Positions 44,751 to 53,375 of a stretch of 64,000 bases of DNA are shown here, in pieces (position 1 is the first letter of the stretch; each line of letters opens with the position of its first letter). The DNA comes from SBBG01 sp033717875 (GTDB lineage Bacteria; Pseudomonadota; Gammaproteobacteria; Ga0077554; Ga007554). The translations under genes and the position numbers were made by a program. The stretch spans positions 1 to 64,000 of the forward strand of contig JADDKJ010000015.1 in NCBI GenBank assembly GCA_033717875.1, written 5' to 3'. The notes beneath the pieces are model-generated. The model searched no databases and had not been told where the DNA came from. It saw only the letters and a program-made list of their open reading frames with translations.

Positions 44751-46326
44751 GGTCGACCTCGCGCGCGGTTACGGTCGTTGGCATGACCGTCGGGGCGGCA
44801 GCGTTTGCCACGGATCGTTGCCGCAGCCTGGGCGCCGTCCATCCGGCCACGGCAGCGCTCAGTAGCAACAGGGCATCCATGCCCGCCACGCCATGCAGGC
44901 CGGTGCCCAAGGCGTGCAACAGATGATCCCCCGTCGTGATCCAGTTCAAGGCCACGGCCAGCACCGCCAAGGCCGCGATGGCCCAGGTTTGCTCCAGCCA
45001 GGCGTCGCGCACACGCCATGCCGCGTGCGCAAAGGTAACCAGCCACGCAAGGTAGAAGACCCACATCTCCAGTTCAGCGCGCTCAATGCCGGCGAAGCTC
45101 GCGCCCAGCGGCAACAGCCGGTTGGCGATGAAGAAGGCCAGCGTAGCGATGACGATGCCGGTCACGCTGCCGATGGTGAGTCCCTCGACAATGCGCACCC
45201 CGGTCAGGCCCTTCTTAGCGTGCTGTACCCGCCGCGTCTCCAGCCAGAACAGGAAGCCGGTGGCGATCATCACGCAGCCGGACAGGCCCGCCAGGAAATA
45301 GAGCCAGCGCAGTGTCCAATGCTCGAACTGGATGAAATGCAGACCCGAGATGAAACGCTGCACCGTCATCACCGGTGCCGCTTCGAAGCGGTGCAGCACC
45401 TCTCCGGTCGACGCATCGAAGTAGATCTGGTCCAGGTTCATCGTGATGTCGTGGGCGTAGGAACGACGCAGTTCGACGTAACTGTTGGCGTCTCCCGGAT
45501 GCCACACGTGCACGAAGTACGGCCGCCCGCCCCCCCATTCGCGTTGAGCACGATCTACCATGGCATCCAGCGAGGCGAGCGTTCCCGGCGTGTTGGCTTT
45601 GGGACGGGCGTACCGGCCGTAGGCCTCGGAGGTGTAGGTCGCCTTGGCCGCGTCGCCGCTGCCGTAGACGCCCAAGTGCGCCTGCGGAAAATAAATGCCG
45701 ATGAAGATGATCAGCCCCGAGAGCGTGATCACGAAGTGGAACGGCAGCCCAACCACCCCGGTCAGGTTGTGCAGGTCCAGACCGCTGCGTTGCAGACGCT
45801 TCTTCGGCCGGAAGGTGAAGAACTGGACGAAGATCTTCTTGTGGATGATCACGCCCGAGACCAGCAACAGCAGCATCGCCATGCCGGCAAGGCCCACCAG
45901 CCACTTGCCCAGGTCCGCCCACTTCAGGTGCAGGCTGTAGTGGAACGGGAAGATGAAACCCGTGCCCGCCTTCGTTCCCTGATCCGGGATGAGCGCGTGA
46001 TTCGCCGGGTCGAGATAGCGCGTGGTCGTGTTGCCCGCGCCGTCGCGATAGGAGAACCGCACGAGCGGCACGCGCGGCGTCGGCAGATCGAAGCGCCATT
46101 GGGTCGCGTAGGCGGGGACGAACGGCGCAGCGGCAGCCGCCGCTCTATCTAGGGAAACCGGCGGCGCATCGGCGGCGAGCCGCGTGCCCGGCATCATCCA
46201 ACGATCGATCTCGCGGTCGAACACGCTCAGCGTCCCCATCCAGAAGATGGCGAACAGCAGGCAGCCCAGCACCACGCCGACCCGGGTATGCAGCCAAGCC
46301 ATGGATTTCCCGAAGGTGCGTTCCAT
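44743..46326 (-). CDS. PepSY-domain membrane protein (PiuB-like, putative ferric-siderophore reductase)
   Basis: A 527-residue inner-membrane protein of the PepSY-associated TM family, which accompanies siderophore receptors and is thought to reduce or pass on ferric-siderophore. It has an N-terminal membrane segment (WLHTRVGVVLGCLLFAIFWM), a PepSY-like periplasmic stretch (VPLVRFSYRDGAGNTTTRY), further membrane segments (WLVGLAGMAMLLLLVSGVII, FHFVITLSGLIIFIGIYFP) with the conserved HKKIFVQFFTFRPKK and LDLHNLTGVVGLPFH, and C-terminal segments including IVIATLAFFIANRLLP. Intramembrane histidines could bind haem. It lies between DUF3649 and DUF3325, the standard order. Confidence 0.88.
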   Translation of the reverse strand: MERTFGKSMAWLHTRVGVVLGCLLFAIFWMGTLSVFDREIDRWMMPGTRLAADAPPVSLDRAAAAAAPFVPAYATQWRFDLPTPRVPLVRFSYRDGAGNTTTRYLDPANHALIPDQGTKAGTGFIFPFHYSLHLKWADLGKWLVGLAGMAMLLLLVSGVIIHKKIFVQFFTFRPKKRLQRSGLDLHNLTGVVGLPFHFVITLSGLIIFIGIYFPQAHLGVYGSGDAAKATYTSEAYGRYARPKANTPGTLASLDAMVDRAQREWGGGRPYFVHVWHPGDANSYVELRRSYAHDITMNLDQIYFDASTGEVLHRFEAAPVMTVQRFISGLHFIQFEHWTLRWLYFLAGLSGCVMIATGFLFWLETRRVQHAKKGLTGVRIVEGLTIGSVTGIVIATLAFFIANRLLPLGASFAGIERAELEMWVFYLAWLVTFAHAAWRVRDAWLEQTWAIAALAVLAVALNWITTGDHLLHALGTGLHGVAGMDALLLLSAAVAGWTAPRLRQRSVANAAAPTVMPTTVTAREVDHA

Positions 46327-46336
46327 CGTTGCGCGC

Positions 46337-46591
46337 CTACCGCATAAGCCACAACACGCCGGCCAGCGCCGCCACGCTGCTCGCCAGCACCGCCCAAAGG
46401 CGTGTTACGCTCTTCATGCTGAAAGTCCAGAGCAGCAGCGCCAAATATGCGACGAAGCCCAGCATCGCCGCCAGCACCACCGCCTCGGCGCGTGCCATCC
46501 CCAAGCGCGCGAGCAGCGCGCCCGCCGCCGCGACTGCGAGTGCGGTGACGGCGTAGCCGCCGACGACCGCGCCCAGTATGCGTAGGCTCAC
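46337..46591 (-). CDS. DUF3649 small membrane protein
   Basis: An 84-residue protein of the DUF3649 family, regularly encoded between a TonB-dependent receptor and a PepSY protein. Two or three hydrophobic segments are visible (LGAVVGGYAVTALAVAAAGA and EAVVLAAMLGFVAYLALLLW, then VLASSVAALAGVLWL). I start it at GTG 46591 with GAGGA 9 bp upstream. The frame is open for a further 290 bp without a good start, so the N-terminus could be longer. Confidence 0.7.
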   Translation of the reverse strand: MSLRILGAVVGGYAVTALAVAAAGALLARLGMARAEAVVLAAMLGFVAYLALLLWTFSMKSVTRLWAVLASSVAALAGVLWLMR

Positions 46592-46865
46592 GCGGACAAT
46601 CCTCGTCGCGCTGTTACGCGCGGATCGGGCCGCCGCCGCGCTTGCCCTTTCCCGGGTCAGAGTCTCATCTCCACGGTGTCCGGTCGGAGATGATGCCGGG
46701 CGCCGGGAGCGCGAGTAGTGGGTGTAGGGCGATGTACCCCTTCCTCTCGTTTCATCGTTGAAAGATGTGCCGTCCGCAAGTCCGGCAACACGCCCATCCT
46801 CCACGGGGTCGGCAGACCGGCCGCCACGACAGCGGGGGAAGTCCCTGTCGTTGCTGCTCCTTTCA

Positions 46866-49004
46866 TCAGAACGTGCGCGCATAGCTCAGCGTGTAGGTGC
46901 GCCCGCGGCCGGCGAAGTAGTCGCTGTTCGTCCCGGCGGGATTGGCTTCCGTGTTATAGAGGATGTACTGCTTGTCGAGCAGGTTCTCGATACCGAGCCC
47001 GAGATCGCCCCAGCGGGATTTGTAGGTCACGGCGAGATCGGCCACGGTATAACCGGAGAAGTTCTCCTCCAGGTTCGCCAGTCCAAGTCGGCGGCCTTCG
47101 TTGATGCGGCGCGCATAGTAACGCGATGCCTGCAAGCGCGCGGCGCCGCGTTCCGAGAACGCCCAGTTCGTACCCACCACAAGCTTGTCCGGGCCCTGCT
47201 CGCTCGAGCCGAGTGCCACGTCCAGCGGCTGACCCTCTGCGGTGGCGGTCTTGCCCCTTATCCACGAGTAAAGCCCGAACAGGCTCCAGTCCTTGGCGAA
47301 TTTCCAGTCGCCGTTCAGCTCCCAACCCTTGATGTTGACCGGCAGGCGTTCCAACCGCGAGACGCCGTCCACGACGCGGATCGTGCTGCCGAGATCGGAG
47401 GACGATTCGTAATAGGAAAGACCGGCAGCGCCGCGCGTGCCGCGCCAAGCGAGCCCGACTTCTTTGTTGTCGGTCAAGACCGGTTGCAGGTTGATCAGGT
47501 TTTCCACCGATTGGCCGTTGGTATTGACGCCGCGCAGTACTCTACCCACGTTCGGCAAGCCGAAGCCTTCGTTATACGATGCAAACGTCGACCAGCCGGC
47601 ACCGAGCCGCCAGATGGCGCCGAGGTTGAGAACGGTTTCGGCGAATTTGACCGTGCCGCCCTGCACCTCGCGGTTGCCAGAGGAAGCGAGCGTCCGATAG
47701 GTATCGACGTCCAGTTGTACATACTCGCGCCGCGCGCCGCCGCGCACCGTGAACGGTCCGCGCTCGTATTCGAGCTGGGCGAACGGCGCGAGGTTGTTGA
47801 GCTTGATCGGCGGCACCCACGTGCGGTTGGTGAGCGCCAGGCGCTGCTCCGACACGTCGCGCAGGTAATCGAGGCCGACCGACAGCTCGAGGCCGCGCAT
47901 GAAGAGATCGGGCCGCAACCACGATGTGCGCACGCCCCATTTGTCGGCAACGATGTCGGACTGGTCCATGAGCGTGCCCGCCGGCGCGATCGCGGGGTCT
48001 TGGAAGGTGCGGCTGTTCGTGGCGCCAAACAGGGCGGCGAAGTCCTGTTTGTAGATCTGCACGGACGCAAGCCCGCCACCGAGATCGCTGTGGTACCAAT
48101 CGATACTCGCGGTCTGCACGCGGTTGCGCGGCGGATTGCCGGGCGGCGTGCCGCGTTCGGAGGTTGTGGGGATGCCGGCGGCGCGGTTGCCCGGGACCAC
48201 GCGATAATCGCCGTCGCCTTCGAGCTTAAAGCGGTTGAACGAGAACTGCCAGCGCTGCGGCCCGAGATTAGCGCCGGCCTTCAAAAATACATCGTCCGCG
48301 GTCGAGTCCATGGTGTTGCCTTGGACCGTGTCCGTGCCGATGCGGCGGCCATCGCCGTCGTAGGCGATGCCGCGCTGCGTCACGCCGACGTAGCCCAGCA
48401 CATCGAAGCGCGCGTTCTTGTGCGCCACGCGATAGCCGGTCTTCCAACCGAGACTGTCGTCTTTGAACTGGGTCATGACTTTGGCGTCAAGGCGCTGCTC
48501 GGTGCCCATCTTTCTCGGCGTCTTCGAAATGTAGTTAATGATGCCGCCGGTGGCGCCCAGGCCGTAGATCGCCGACGGGCCGCTCACCACCTCGATGCGC
48601 TCGATGATGGCGGGATCGGCGAAGTAGCCCTCGCGCCGGCCGTCGACCACCGGGGTCGATTGCGGGATGCCGTCGAGCAGGATCAGCGCCCTGCGCCCGC
48701 GCAGGGTCTCGCCGGCGATCGAGAGCGTCTGGCGCGAGGGCGAATAGCCGGGCACGAAGGTGGTGAGCGCCTGCGACGGGTCCTCGGCGATCAGCAACTG
48801 CGGCGCCAGTTCCTGCTCCGTGATCACCGTCACCGCGCCGGGGATTTTCTCCAGGGCCTTTTCGCTGCGGGTCGCCGTGACGACTACTTTGTCCAACTTC
48901 GTTTCAGCGTTCGGTGCAGGCGTATCCTTGGCGGCTTCGGCCGCGCCGGCGACGGCGTAGACAAGCGTCAGCGCGAGCCGTTTAATGCGAATGCGATGTT
49001 GCAT
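46866..49004 (-). CDS. TonB-dependent siderophore receptor
   Basis: A 712-residue outer-membrane receptor for a ferric siderophore. ATG 49004 follows GAGGAG at 6 bp and opens a signal peptide (RLALTLVYAVAGAAEAA). A TonB-box-like KLDKVVVTATR precedes the plug domain (PGAVTVITEQELAPQLLIAE, RRALILLDGIPQ, IERIEVVSGPSAIYGLGATG, GIINYISKTP), and a 22-strand barrel ends in GRGRTYTLSYARTF with the terminal phenylalanine. The plug motif GLGATGGIINYI is that of siderophore receptors. It is followed leftward by DUF3649, PepSY and DUF3325, forming an uptake set, and probably imports the product of the adjacent biosynthesis operon. Confidence 0.93.
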   Translation of the reverse strand: MQHRIRIKRLALTLVYAVAGAAEAAKDTPAPNAETKLDKVVVTATRSEKALEKIPGAVTVITEQELAPQLLIAEDPSQALTTFVPGYSPSRQTLSIAGETLRGRRALILLDGIPQSTPVVDGRREGYFADPAIIERIEVVSGPSAIYGLGATGGIINYISKTPRKMGTEQRLDAKVMTQFKDDSLGWKTGYRVAHKNARFDVLGYVGVTQRGIAYDGDGRRIGTDTVQGNTMDSTADDVFLKAGANLGPQRWQFSFNRFKLEGDGDYRVVPGNRAAGIPTTSERGTPPGNPPRNRVQTASIDWYHSDLGGGLASVQIYKQDFAALFGATNSRTFQDPAIAPAGTLMDQSDIVADKWGVRTSWLRPDLFMRGLELSVGLDYLRDVSEQRLALTNRTWVPPIKLNNLAPFAQLEYERGPFTVRGGARREYVQLDVDTYRTLASSGNREVQGGTVKFAETVLNLGAIWRLGAGWSTFASYNEGFGLPNVGRVLRGVNTNGQSVENLINLQPVLTDNKEVGLAWRGTRGAAGLSYYESSSDLGSTIRVVDGVSRLERLPVNIKGWELNGDWKFAKDWSLFGLYSWIRGKTATAEGQPLDVALGSSEQGPDKLVVGTNWAFSERGAARLQASRYYARRINEGRRLGLANLEENFSGYTVADLAVTYKSRWGDLGLGIENLLDKQYILYNTEANPAGTNSDYFAGRGRTYTLSYARTF

Positions 49005-49138
49005 GATTGCTCCTCGTAACGTACGACTTGGTTTTTGGCTGGCTAGGCGATGACACATCACATTGGCTGGCTGGTATGAATTCACTTTTATCGCGGCGTA
49101 GCGCGTCACGGCTACGGCCTTTCCGGTTTCCTCCCCCC

Positions 49139-49354
49139 TTACCGGCATTTCATCGAGTCCGTGATTGCGGGTTCCAGTGTGCTTCGTTTCTGTTGCTCCT
49201 CCCGTTGTAAATCCCTTGCCCGCTGACCCAATTCCAGAGCCAGTTGCGGATTGAGAATGAATACCCCGTCATCGTCGCCCACCACCAAATCGGCCGGCTG
49301 TACGCTGACGCCGCCCACACTGACGGGCGTATTGACTTCGCCTTCCAGATTGCT
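49139..49354 (-). pseudogene. Truncated rraA-family gene, C-terminal third only
   Basis: The 71 residues NLEGEVNTPVSVGGVSVQPA, DLVVGDDDGVFILNPQLALE and the Glu/Gln-rich end are about 65 per cent identical by eye to the C-terminus of the intact RraA-family protein at 49990. Upstream of this point the frame changes to unrelated sequence with a hydrophobic stretch (LGVIAACSVAIVHAFIPLFL), so the N-terminal two thirds are missing. It looks like the remnant of a duplicated or rearranged copy. It lies in the probable leader of the receptor gene. Confidence 0.75.
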
Positions 49355-49559
49355 CCTTTTTGCAGGGTGTAAAAATAATGGGATGAACGCATGGACGATA
49401 GCGACGGAACATGCGGCGATTACGCCCAACGGCGTATGCAGAAGGCCGCGGGTGGCAAGCAGTTGTCGTAAAGAAGAAATCCATGGGAATCACCAGTGAC
49501 CGGTTACCGACAAGTGGCTGGCTGGCACAGGATTTGTCAGTGCGCGTAGCTGGCTTATT

Positions 49560-49578
49560 GAGAATGGTTATTATTATC
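49560..49578. promoter_or_regulatory. Fur box
   Basis: GAGAATGGTTATTATTATC matches the 19-bp Fur consensus GATAATGATAATCATTATC at 15 positions. It lies in AT-rich DNA about 200 bp upstream of the rraA remnant and 555 bp upstream of the receptor gene on the leftward strand. It probably gives iron control to the receptor set; no nearer box was found by eye. Confidence 0.65.
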
Positions 49579-49598
49579 TTCAAACTGTGCAATGATGT

Positions 49599-49766
49599 CT
49601 AGCAGCCTGTCTGACTTAGGTCGAATCTACTGCGAAAGCGGGAGAGCGGTCCATTTTTCCGCTATTTTTCGTTAAATAGTGCCAGCTATTCTCCTTAAAA
49701 TAGCGAAAAACTGTCCTCGCTCTCCCACTTTCTCGCTACGATCCCCTAAGTCAGACAGGCTGCTAG
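49599..49766. repeat. MITE-like palindromic element A
   Basis: A 168-bp near-palindrome. The outermost 22 bases on each side, beginning CTAGCAGCCTGTCTGACTTA at 49599, are perfect inverse copies, and the interior continues to pair with some mismatches (GGGAGAGCG on one arm, CGCTCTCCC on the other). CTAG at each end is a likely 4-bp target duplication. No coding capacity. Typical of a miniature inverted-repeat element moved by a transposase elsewhere. Confidence 0.88.
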
Positions 49767-49929
49767 TGGTTCGTTTCACCAAAACGTTGACACAACGAAA
49801 CGGATGGATTTTTTCGCCAGGCAAGGCGCGAGGAGGCGCCATAGCTCATTCTATGGCAACAACGAGCAACGCGGCATGGCGGGAAAAGACGCCGTTTCGT
49901 GTCAACGTTTTGGTGAAACGAACCACTAG
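49763..49929. repeat. MITE-like palindromic element B, abutting element A
   Basis: A 167-bp element whose outer 31 bases, beginning CTAGTGGTTCGTTTCACCAA at 49763, are a perfect inverse of those ending at 49929; inside, AACGAAACGG pairs with CCGTTTCGT. It shares the CTAG at 49763-49766 with element A and ends in a third CTAG at 49926. Its terminal sequence differs from A, so the two are different families that used the same target. Confidence 0.88.
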
Positions 49930-49989
49930 TGTGTGTGGACATCGGGTATAGCCTAATGGTGGAATGTCTTCGGATACGGGCATCAGATT

Positions 49990-50595
49990 TTAAGCCGCAC
50001 TCAATTTGCTCCGCTGCTGTTGATCCTCACGTTGCTTATCGCTTGCCAGTTGACCTAATTCCATGGCTTGTTGCGGAGTCAGGATGAACAGGCCGTCATC
50101 ATCTCCCACCACCAAATCACCAGGATGAACACAAACGCCGCCCACGCTCACAGGGATGTTGACCTCACCGCCCAGATTGAGGGAGCGCGTGGTCAAGGCG
50201 CTGATCGACTTGGAGAATACGGGAAAGCCCAACTCCGTTACGGCTCGAACGTCGGTGACGCCGCCTGAAATCACCACACCAGAGAGCTTTTTGGTCAGTG
50301 CGGCGCGTGTACGTAGTTCGCCCCAGCAGGCTCGCTGATCGTCCCCCGGCATCTCGATAACCAGCACATCTTGCGGCTGGCTCAATAACAACGCCTGTCG
50401 GATCACGCTGCCATCCGTATTGGGAATCCGGACCGTGACGGCATTCCCCAAGACGCGTATGGGCCGGAATAGCGGTTGCAGCCCGCGCACGAAACCAAAA
50501 TCGGTGAGATGCCCGATGGTGGAAGCGTTTATGTCATGATACAGATCGAGTAGCGCCGGTATGACGCCCTGAATCCTGGGTTTAACATGATGCAT
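49990..50595 (-). CDS. RraA / HMG-aldolase family protein at the end of the siderophore operon
   Basis: A 201-residue protein of the RraA / 4-hydroxy-4-methyl-2-oxoglutarate (CHA) aldolase family. Recognisable parts are STIGHLTDFGFVRGLQPLF near the N-terminus, VIEMPGDDQRACWGELRTRA, VVISGGVTDVRAVTELGFPV and GEVNIPVSVGGVCVHPGDLV with VGDDDGLFIL. Metal-dependent aldolases of this family carry Arg-Asp at the GGVTD position; here threonine replaces the arginine while the aspartate remains, so classical aldolase activity is uncertain. It follows the FhuF-like gene by 16 bp and is probably the last gene of the siderophore operon. A role in supplying or removing a 2-oxo acid building block is possible but unproven. 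Confidence 0.82.
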   Translation of the reverse strand: MHHVKPRIQGVIPALLDLYHDINASTIGHLTDFGFVRGLQPLFRPIRVLGNAVTVRIPNTDGSVIRQALLLSQPQDVLVIEMPGDDQRACWGELRTRAALTKKLSGVVISGGVTDVRAVTELGFPVFSKSISALTTRSLNLGGEVNIPVSVGGVCVHPGDLVVGDDDGLFILTPQQAMELGQLASDKQREDQQQRSKLSAA

Positions 50596-50611
50596 GGTCG
50601 ACCGTTCTTGG

Positions 50612-51379
50612 TTACCTACGATTCAATGGACAAGTTGAGCAGTATTCCTGTGGCTCGGTAGCTTTGTAGTAATAGCAACACGTCTGGCGGACACGAATAG
50701 GCTGCGTCGAATGAGGGGTGCGCTGTTTGTGCCAGAAGAATTTTGCAAGCGGGTTCTCGACTGCGCCAAACATCTCAGGCCCGGCATCCCTGACCAAGTA
50801 AGTGAAGTCTTCCCGAATCCGGCCTTGGGCATAGGTGCAGCTGTTTTCCATCATGCGACGTTCGTAGAGCGAATACACACGAACCGCCGTGTTTTCCCAT
50901 AGAACAGGAAGCGGAACTTTCGCCACGCTTGACAGGGACTGCCAAAGCCGGGACAAATTGTCGGAAAAAATGCTGACGATTATTTTGCGCCGCCATTCGG
51001 CTCGCAAGTCCATCGGCGGGAGGGTAGCCGTCAGGCTTTCAAGCGGCATACCGGATTGCCAGCGTTTGTTCGCGTAGTGATATTCCAAAAAACAATTCTC
51101 CAAAGACAAGTCTAATCCCTTGTCGTACATGCTCATGGCATACAAGCTGGGCGCTGCAGTTAAAAAAGCGATCCTCTTGCTTAGCAGCGAGGCCGTGATT
51201 CTTCTCGATGGGGAGCCAATCGCCGCTGTTAGAGAATCAAGCAGATCCGCACACTTTTGCGGAACAAGCAGGTCGATGGCGCGAATCGAATGCTCTCGAT
51301 TTCGGGCGTCGCCTTTCTTCAACAGAAACTGCGAGCTCAATACTTCCCATTCCGCCTGATCGAGCGATACCACGGTCAT
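50612..51379 (-). CDS. FhuF-like [2Fe-2S] ferric-siderophore reductase
   Basis: A 255-residue protein whose C-terminus has the FhuF cluster-binding pattern: TCCYYYKATEPQEYCSTCP, that is CC-x11-C-x2-C, one residue longer than the CC-x10-C-x2-C of E. coli FhuF. FhuF-type proteins reduce ferric hydroxamate and carboxylate siderophores in the cytoplasm to release iron. The body (ALLSKRIAFLTAAPSLYAMS, WENTAVRVYSLYE) fits the FhuF/IucA-related fold. I take ATG 51379, with AGGAG 5 bp before it, over ATG 51391. The gene lies 22 bp after the last synthetase gene. Confidence 0.82.
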   Translation of the reverse strand: MTVVSLDQAEWEVLSSQFLLKKGDARNREHSIRAIDLLVPQKCADLLDSLTAAIGSPSRRITASLLSKRIAFLTAAPSLYAMSMYDKGLDLSLENCFLEYHYANKRWQSGMPLESLTATLPPMDLRAEWRRKIIVSIFSDNLSRLWQSLSSVAKVPLPVLWENTAVRVYSLYERRMMENSCTYAQGRIREDFTYLVRDAGPEMFGAVENPLAKFFWHKQRTPHSTQPIRVRQTCCYYYKATEPQEYCSTCPLNRR

Positions 51380-51401
51380 TACTCCTAACATGCGCCTATG
51401 T

Positions 51402-53375
51402 CTAACCAGGAACGGCGCAGGCGCTTTTCTGCTGTTCGGCGAGCTTCTGCGTTTTTGCCGTCGGATGGCCCAGGTGCTGAAAAGGATTTTGAGTCTGGCT
51501 CTTTCCGAACGGCATGCTCCCGGGCCCGCCTGCCCGCTCTATCATCGGCTGGACCAACAACTTTAGCGGCCAACTGCAGTCATGAAACAGACGTTCTTGA
51601 AGCAGCTTGCGAGTGTCCTCGGAGAACTCCACCCGGTCGATGACCTGCTCCAGGACTTGACGTAGGGCTGACCATAGTTTTGGCTCGGCGATGCCGTATC
51701 GAATGACCAAGGCCTCAATAATGGCGCGCAGATTGACTTGAATACCCAGGGTCTGCAGATAAAACAACAGCTCATCGGGCGTCTCGTGGTACAAGGTATT
51801 CGAATGTCCTGGCTTGAGTTGGTATTCCGGATCCGCCAGGCCATGATGAATTAACCACGGGACATGCAGGCGCAAGGAATCGTGATCGCGCAGCAGCAAG
51901 CCGGATGCTTGTCCGTTGCGCCATACCAGCACGGCGTTCTGGCCATGCACTTCTGCCAGCATGCCAAGGCGGAACATACGTAAATTGATATCGATGAAGG
52001 TCTGGCAGATCTCTTTAAAAAGCATCAGCACCGAGGCTGGATCCGGCGCAAGCTGCCTATAGTGCAACCATTCATCGAAGAAGTGTCGTTCGTGGTCCGG
52101 CAGCAGGGCGCCCAGTGCCGCCATCGGAATCAGCCGGTAGTTCGGATCCTGCATCAGCGGTGCCGGATAGCTACGCACCATGGCGGACAGGTGCCTCGGC
52201 GCCTCGTCGAACAGGCTTCCATTCTCGGGCATATAGGCCCACCACTTGGTTTCATTGCAGATGAATACCCTTTGCGCCAGTATGCTGTCCAAAGCCAGAG
52301 CCTCATGCAAAAGCTTTTCGCTGCGCTGTCCATTGATCATCTTAATCGCTGGCAGATAGCGGGAAGCGCCCAGGGAATATATCCCCAAAGGCAATTTCAA
52401 GTGATGGCGGCTGTCTGTCGTTGGCGCCAGGGAGCGGACCGAAGACGTAGGTAGAAAGCTTCCTTGCTGAAAGTTCAAGAGCACGCACACACCGAACTGC
52501 AACTCGGCAGCAAGCTGTTTGGGCAGAACATGGCGCAATTGCCAAGGATGTACTGGCAATGCAATATGGCTCTGATCAATCCCGCGCTGCTGCATTTCCT
52601 GTCGCAGTGCCGCCTGCTGCGCGTTCGTCAACAAGAATTGCGCCGGCTGGGTCTGGTTCGGGTCAGCGACGCCTAAACCAAAATCAAGATATTTTGTATT
52701 GATGGCCATCCAGTTCACCTGAATATCCTGCCCGAACTCGGCCATGTACTGTTGATAATCTTGTTTCGTAAATCCTCTTTTGACCTTGGCGACCGGATGA
52801 AACGGGCGGTCCCTAAGCGAACTGCATTGTTCCAGCGTCTGAAAAAAATCTGCCTGGGTTCTGGAAAGCAGGCGTTCCATATCGACGTTATGGGCCAGTG
52901 ACCAAGCTGTTTGCTGCACCGCGTCTCTGACCCATTCCAAAAATAAGGCGGCACCTTCCTTGTTCTTACCAAGCGGACTATCAGCCAAATTCGCGATTAC
53001 CAGTTCCATGAAACTGACCGCATCCAGTCGAGACAGCTGCAAGGCGTTTTGACCGGATTCCAGCTTAACGGCATAAACCGGAGTGTTCCGGATTTTCTGG
53101 ATGGGCTGGACAATACCGCGCACCACGGGCACCAACACACAAAAGAGCGGAGCCTTGGATATCGACCATTGCCATATCAGGCCGTGCGCCGGCAGTTCGG
53201 GAAACTGAATCTGTTCTGAAAGCCCTGCGCATGGACCGCAGAAGGCTCGCAACTGCTCAAGCGAGATCAGTTCCTGCTCTGTGCCATCGAAAAACTTTTC
53301 CACAAGCAAGCAGTCAACCAAATCCTGCAATACCAGTTCGGAGGCCTGTTGTTGAAAGCGCTCATTTGTTGTCAC
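51402..53375 (-). CDS. acsA: NIS siderophore synthetase, AcsA-like (IucA/IucC family)
   Basis: A 657-residue NRPS-independent siderophore synthetase, which joins a carboxylate of citrate or a citrate derivative to an amine or alcohol through an acyl-adenylate. Motifs: RPFHPVAKVKRGF (GHPxHPxxK region), ALPVHPWQLRHVLP, PTSSVRSLAP (nucleotide contact), KLPLGIYSLGASRYLP, LAEVHGQNAVLVW and LLLRDHDSLRLH. It starts at GTG 53375, overlapping the aldolase-family gene by 14 bp, with AAGGA upstream. The acsC-acsB-acsA order is that of the achromobactin locus, where AcsA adds 2,4-diaminobutyrate. Family assignment is firm; substrate is inferred from order. Confidence 0.87.
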   Translation of the reverse strand: MTTNERFQQQASELVLQDLVDCLLVEKFFDGTEQELISLEQLRAFCGPCAGLSEQIQFPELPAHGLIWQWSISKAPLFCVLVPVVRGIVQPIQKIRNTPVYAVKLESGQNALQLSRLDAVSFMELVIANLADSPLGKNKEGAALFLEWVRDAVQQTAWSLAHNVDMERLLSRTQADFFQTLEQCSSLRDRPFHPVAKVKRGFTKQDYQQYMAEFGQDIQVNWMAINTKYLDFGLGVADPNQTQPAQFLLTNAQQAALRQEMQQRGIDQSHIALPVHPWQLRHVLPKQLAAELQFGVCVLLNFQQGSFLPTSSVRSLAPTTDSRHHLKLPLGIYSLGASRYLPAIKMINGQRSEKLLHEALALDSILAQRVFICNETKWWAYMPENGSLFDEAPRHLSAMVRSYPAPLMQDPNYRLIPMAALGALLPDHERHFFDEWLHYRQLAPDPASVLMLFKEICQTFIDINLRMFRLGMLAEVHGQNAVLVWRNGQASGLLLRDHDSLRLHVPWLIHHGLADPEYQLKPGHSNTLYHETPDELLFYLQTLGIQVNLRAIIEALVIRYGIAEPKLWSALRQVLEQVIDRVEFSEDTRKLLQERLFHDCSWPLKLLVQPMIERAGGPGSMPFGKSQTQNPFQHLGHPTAKTQKLAEQQKSACAVPG

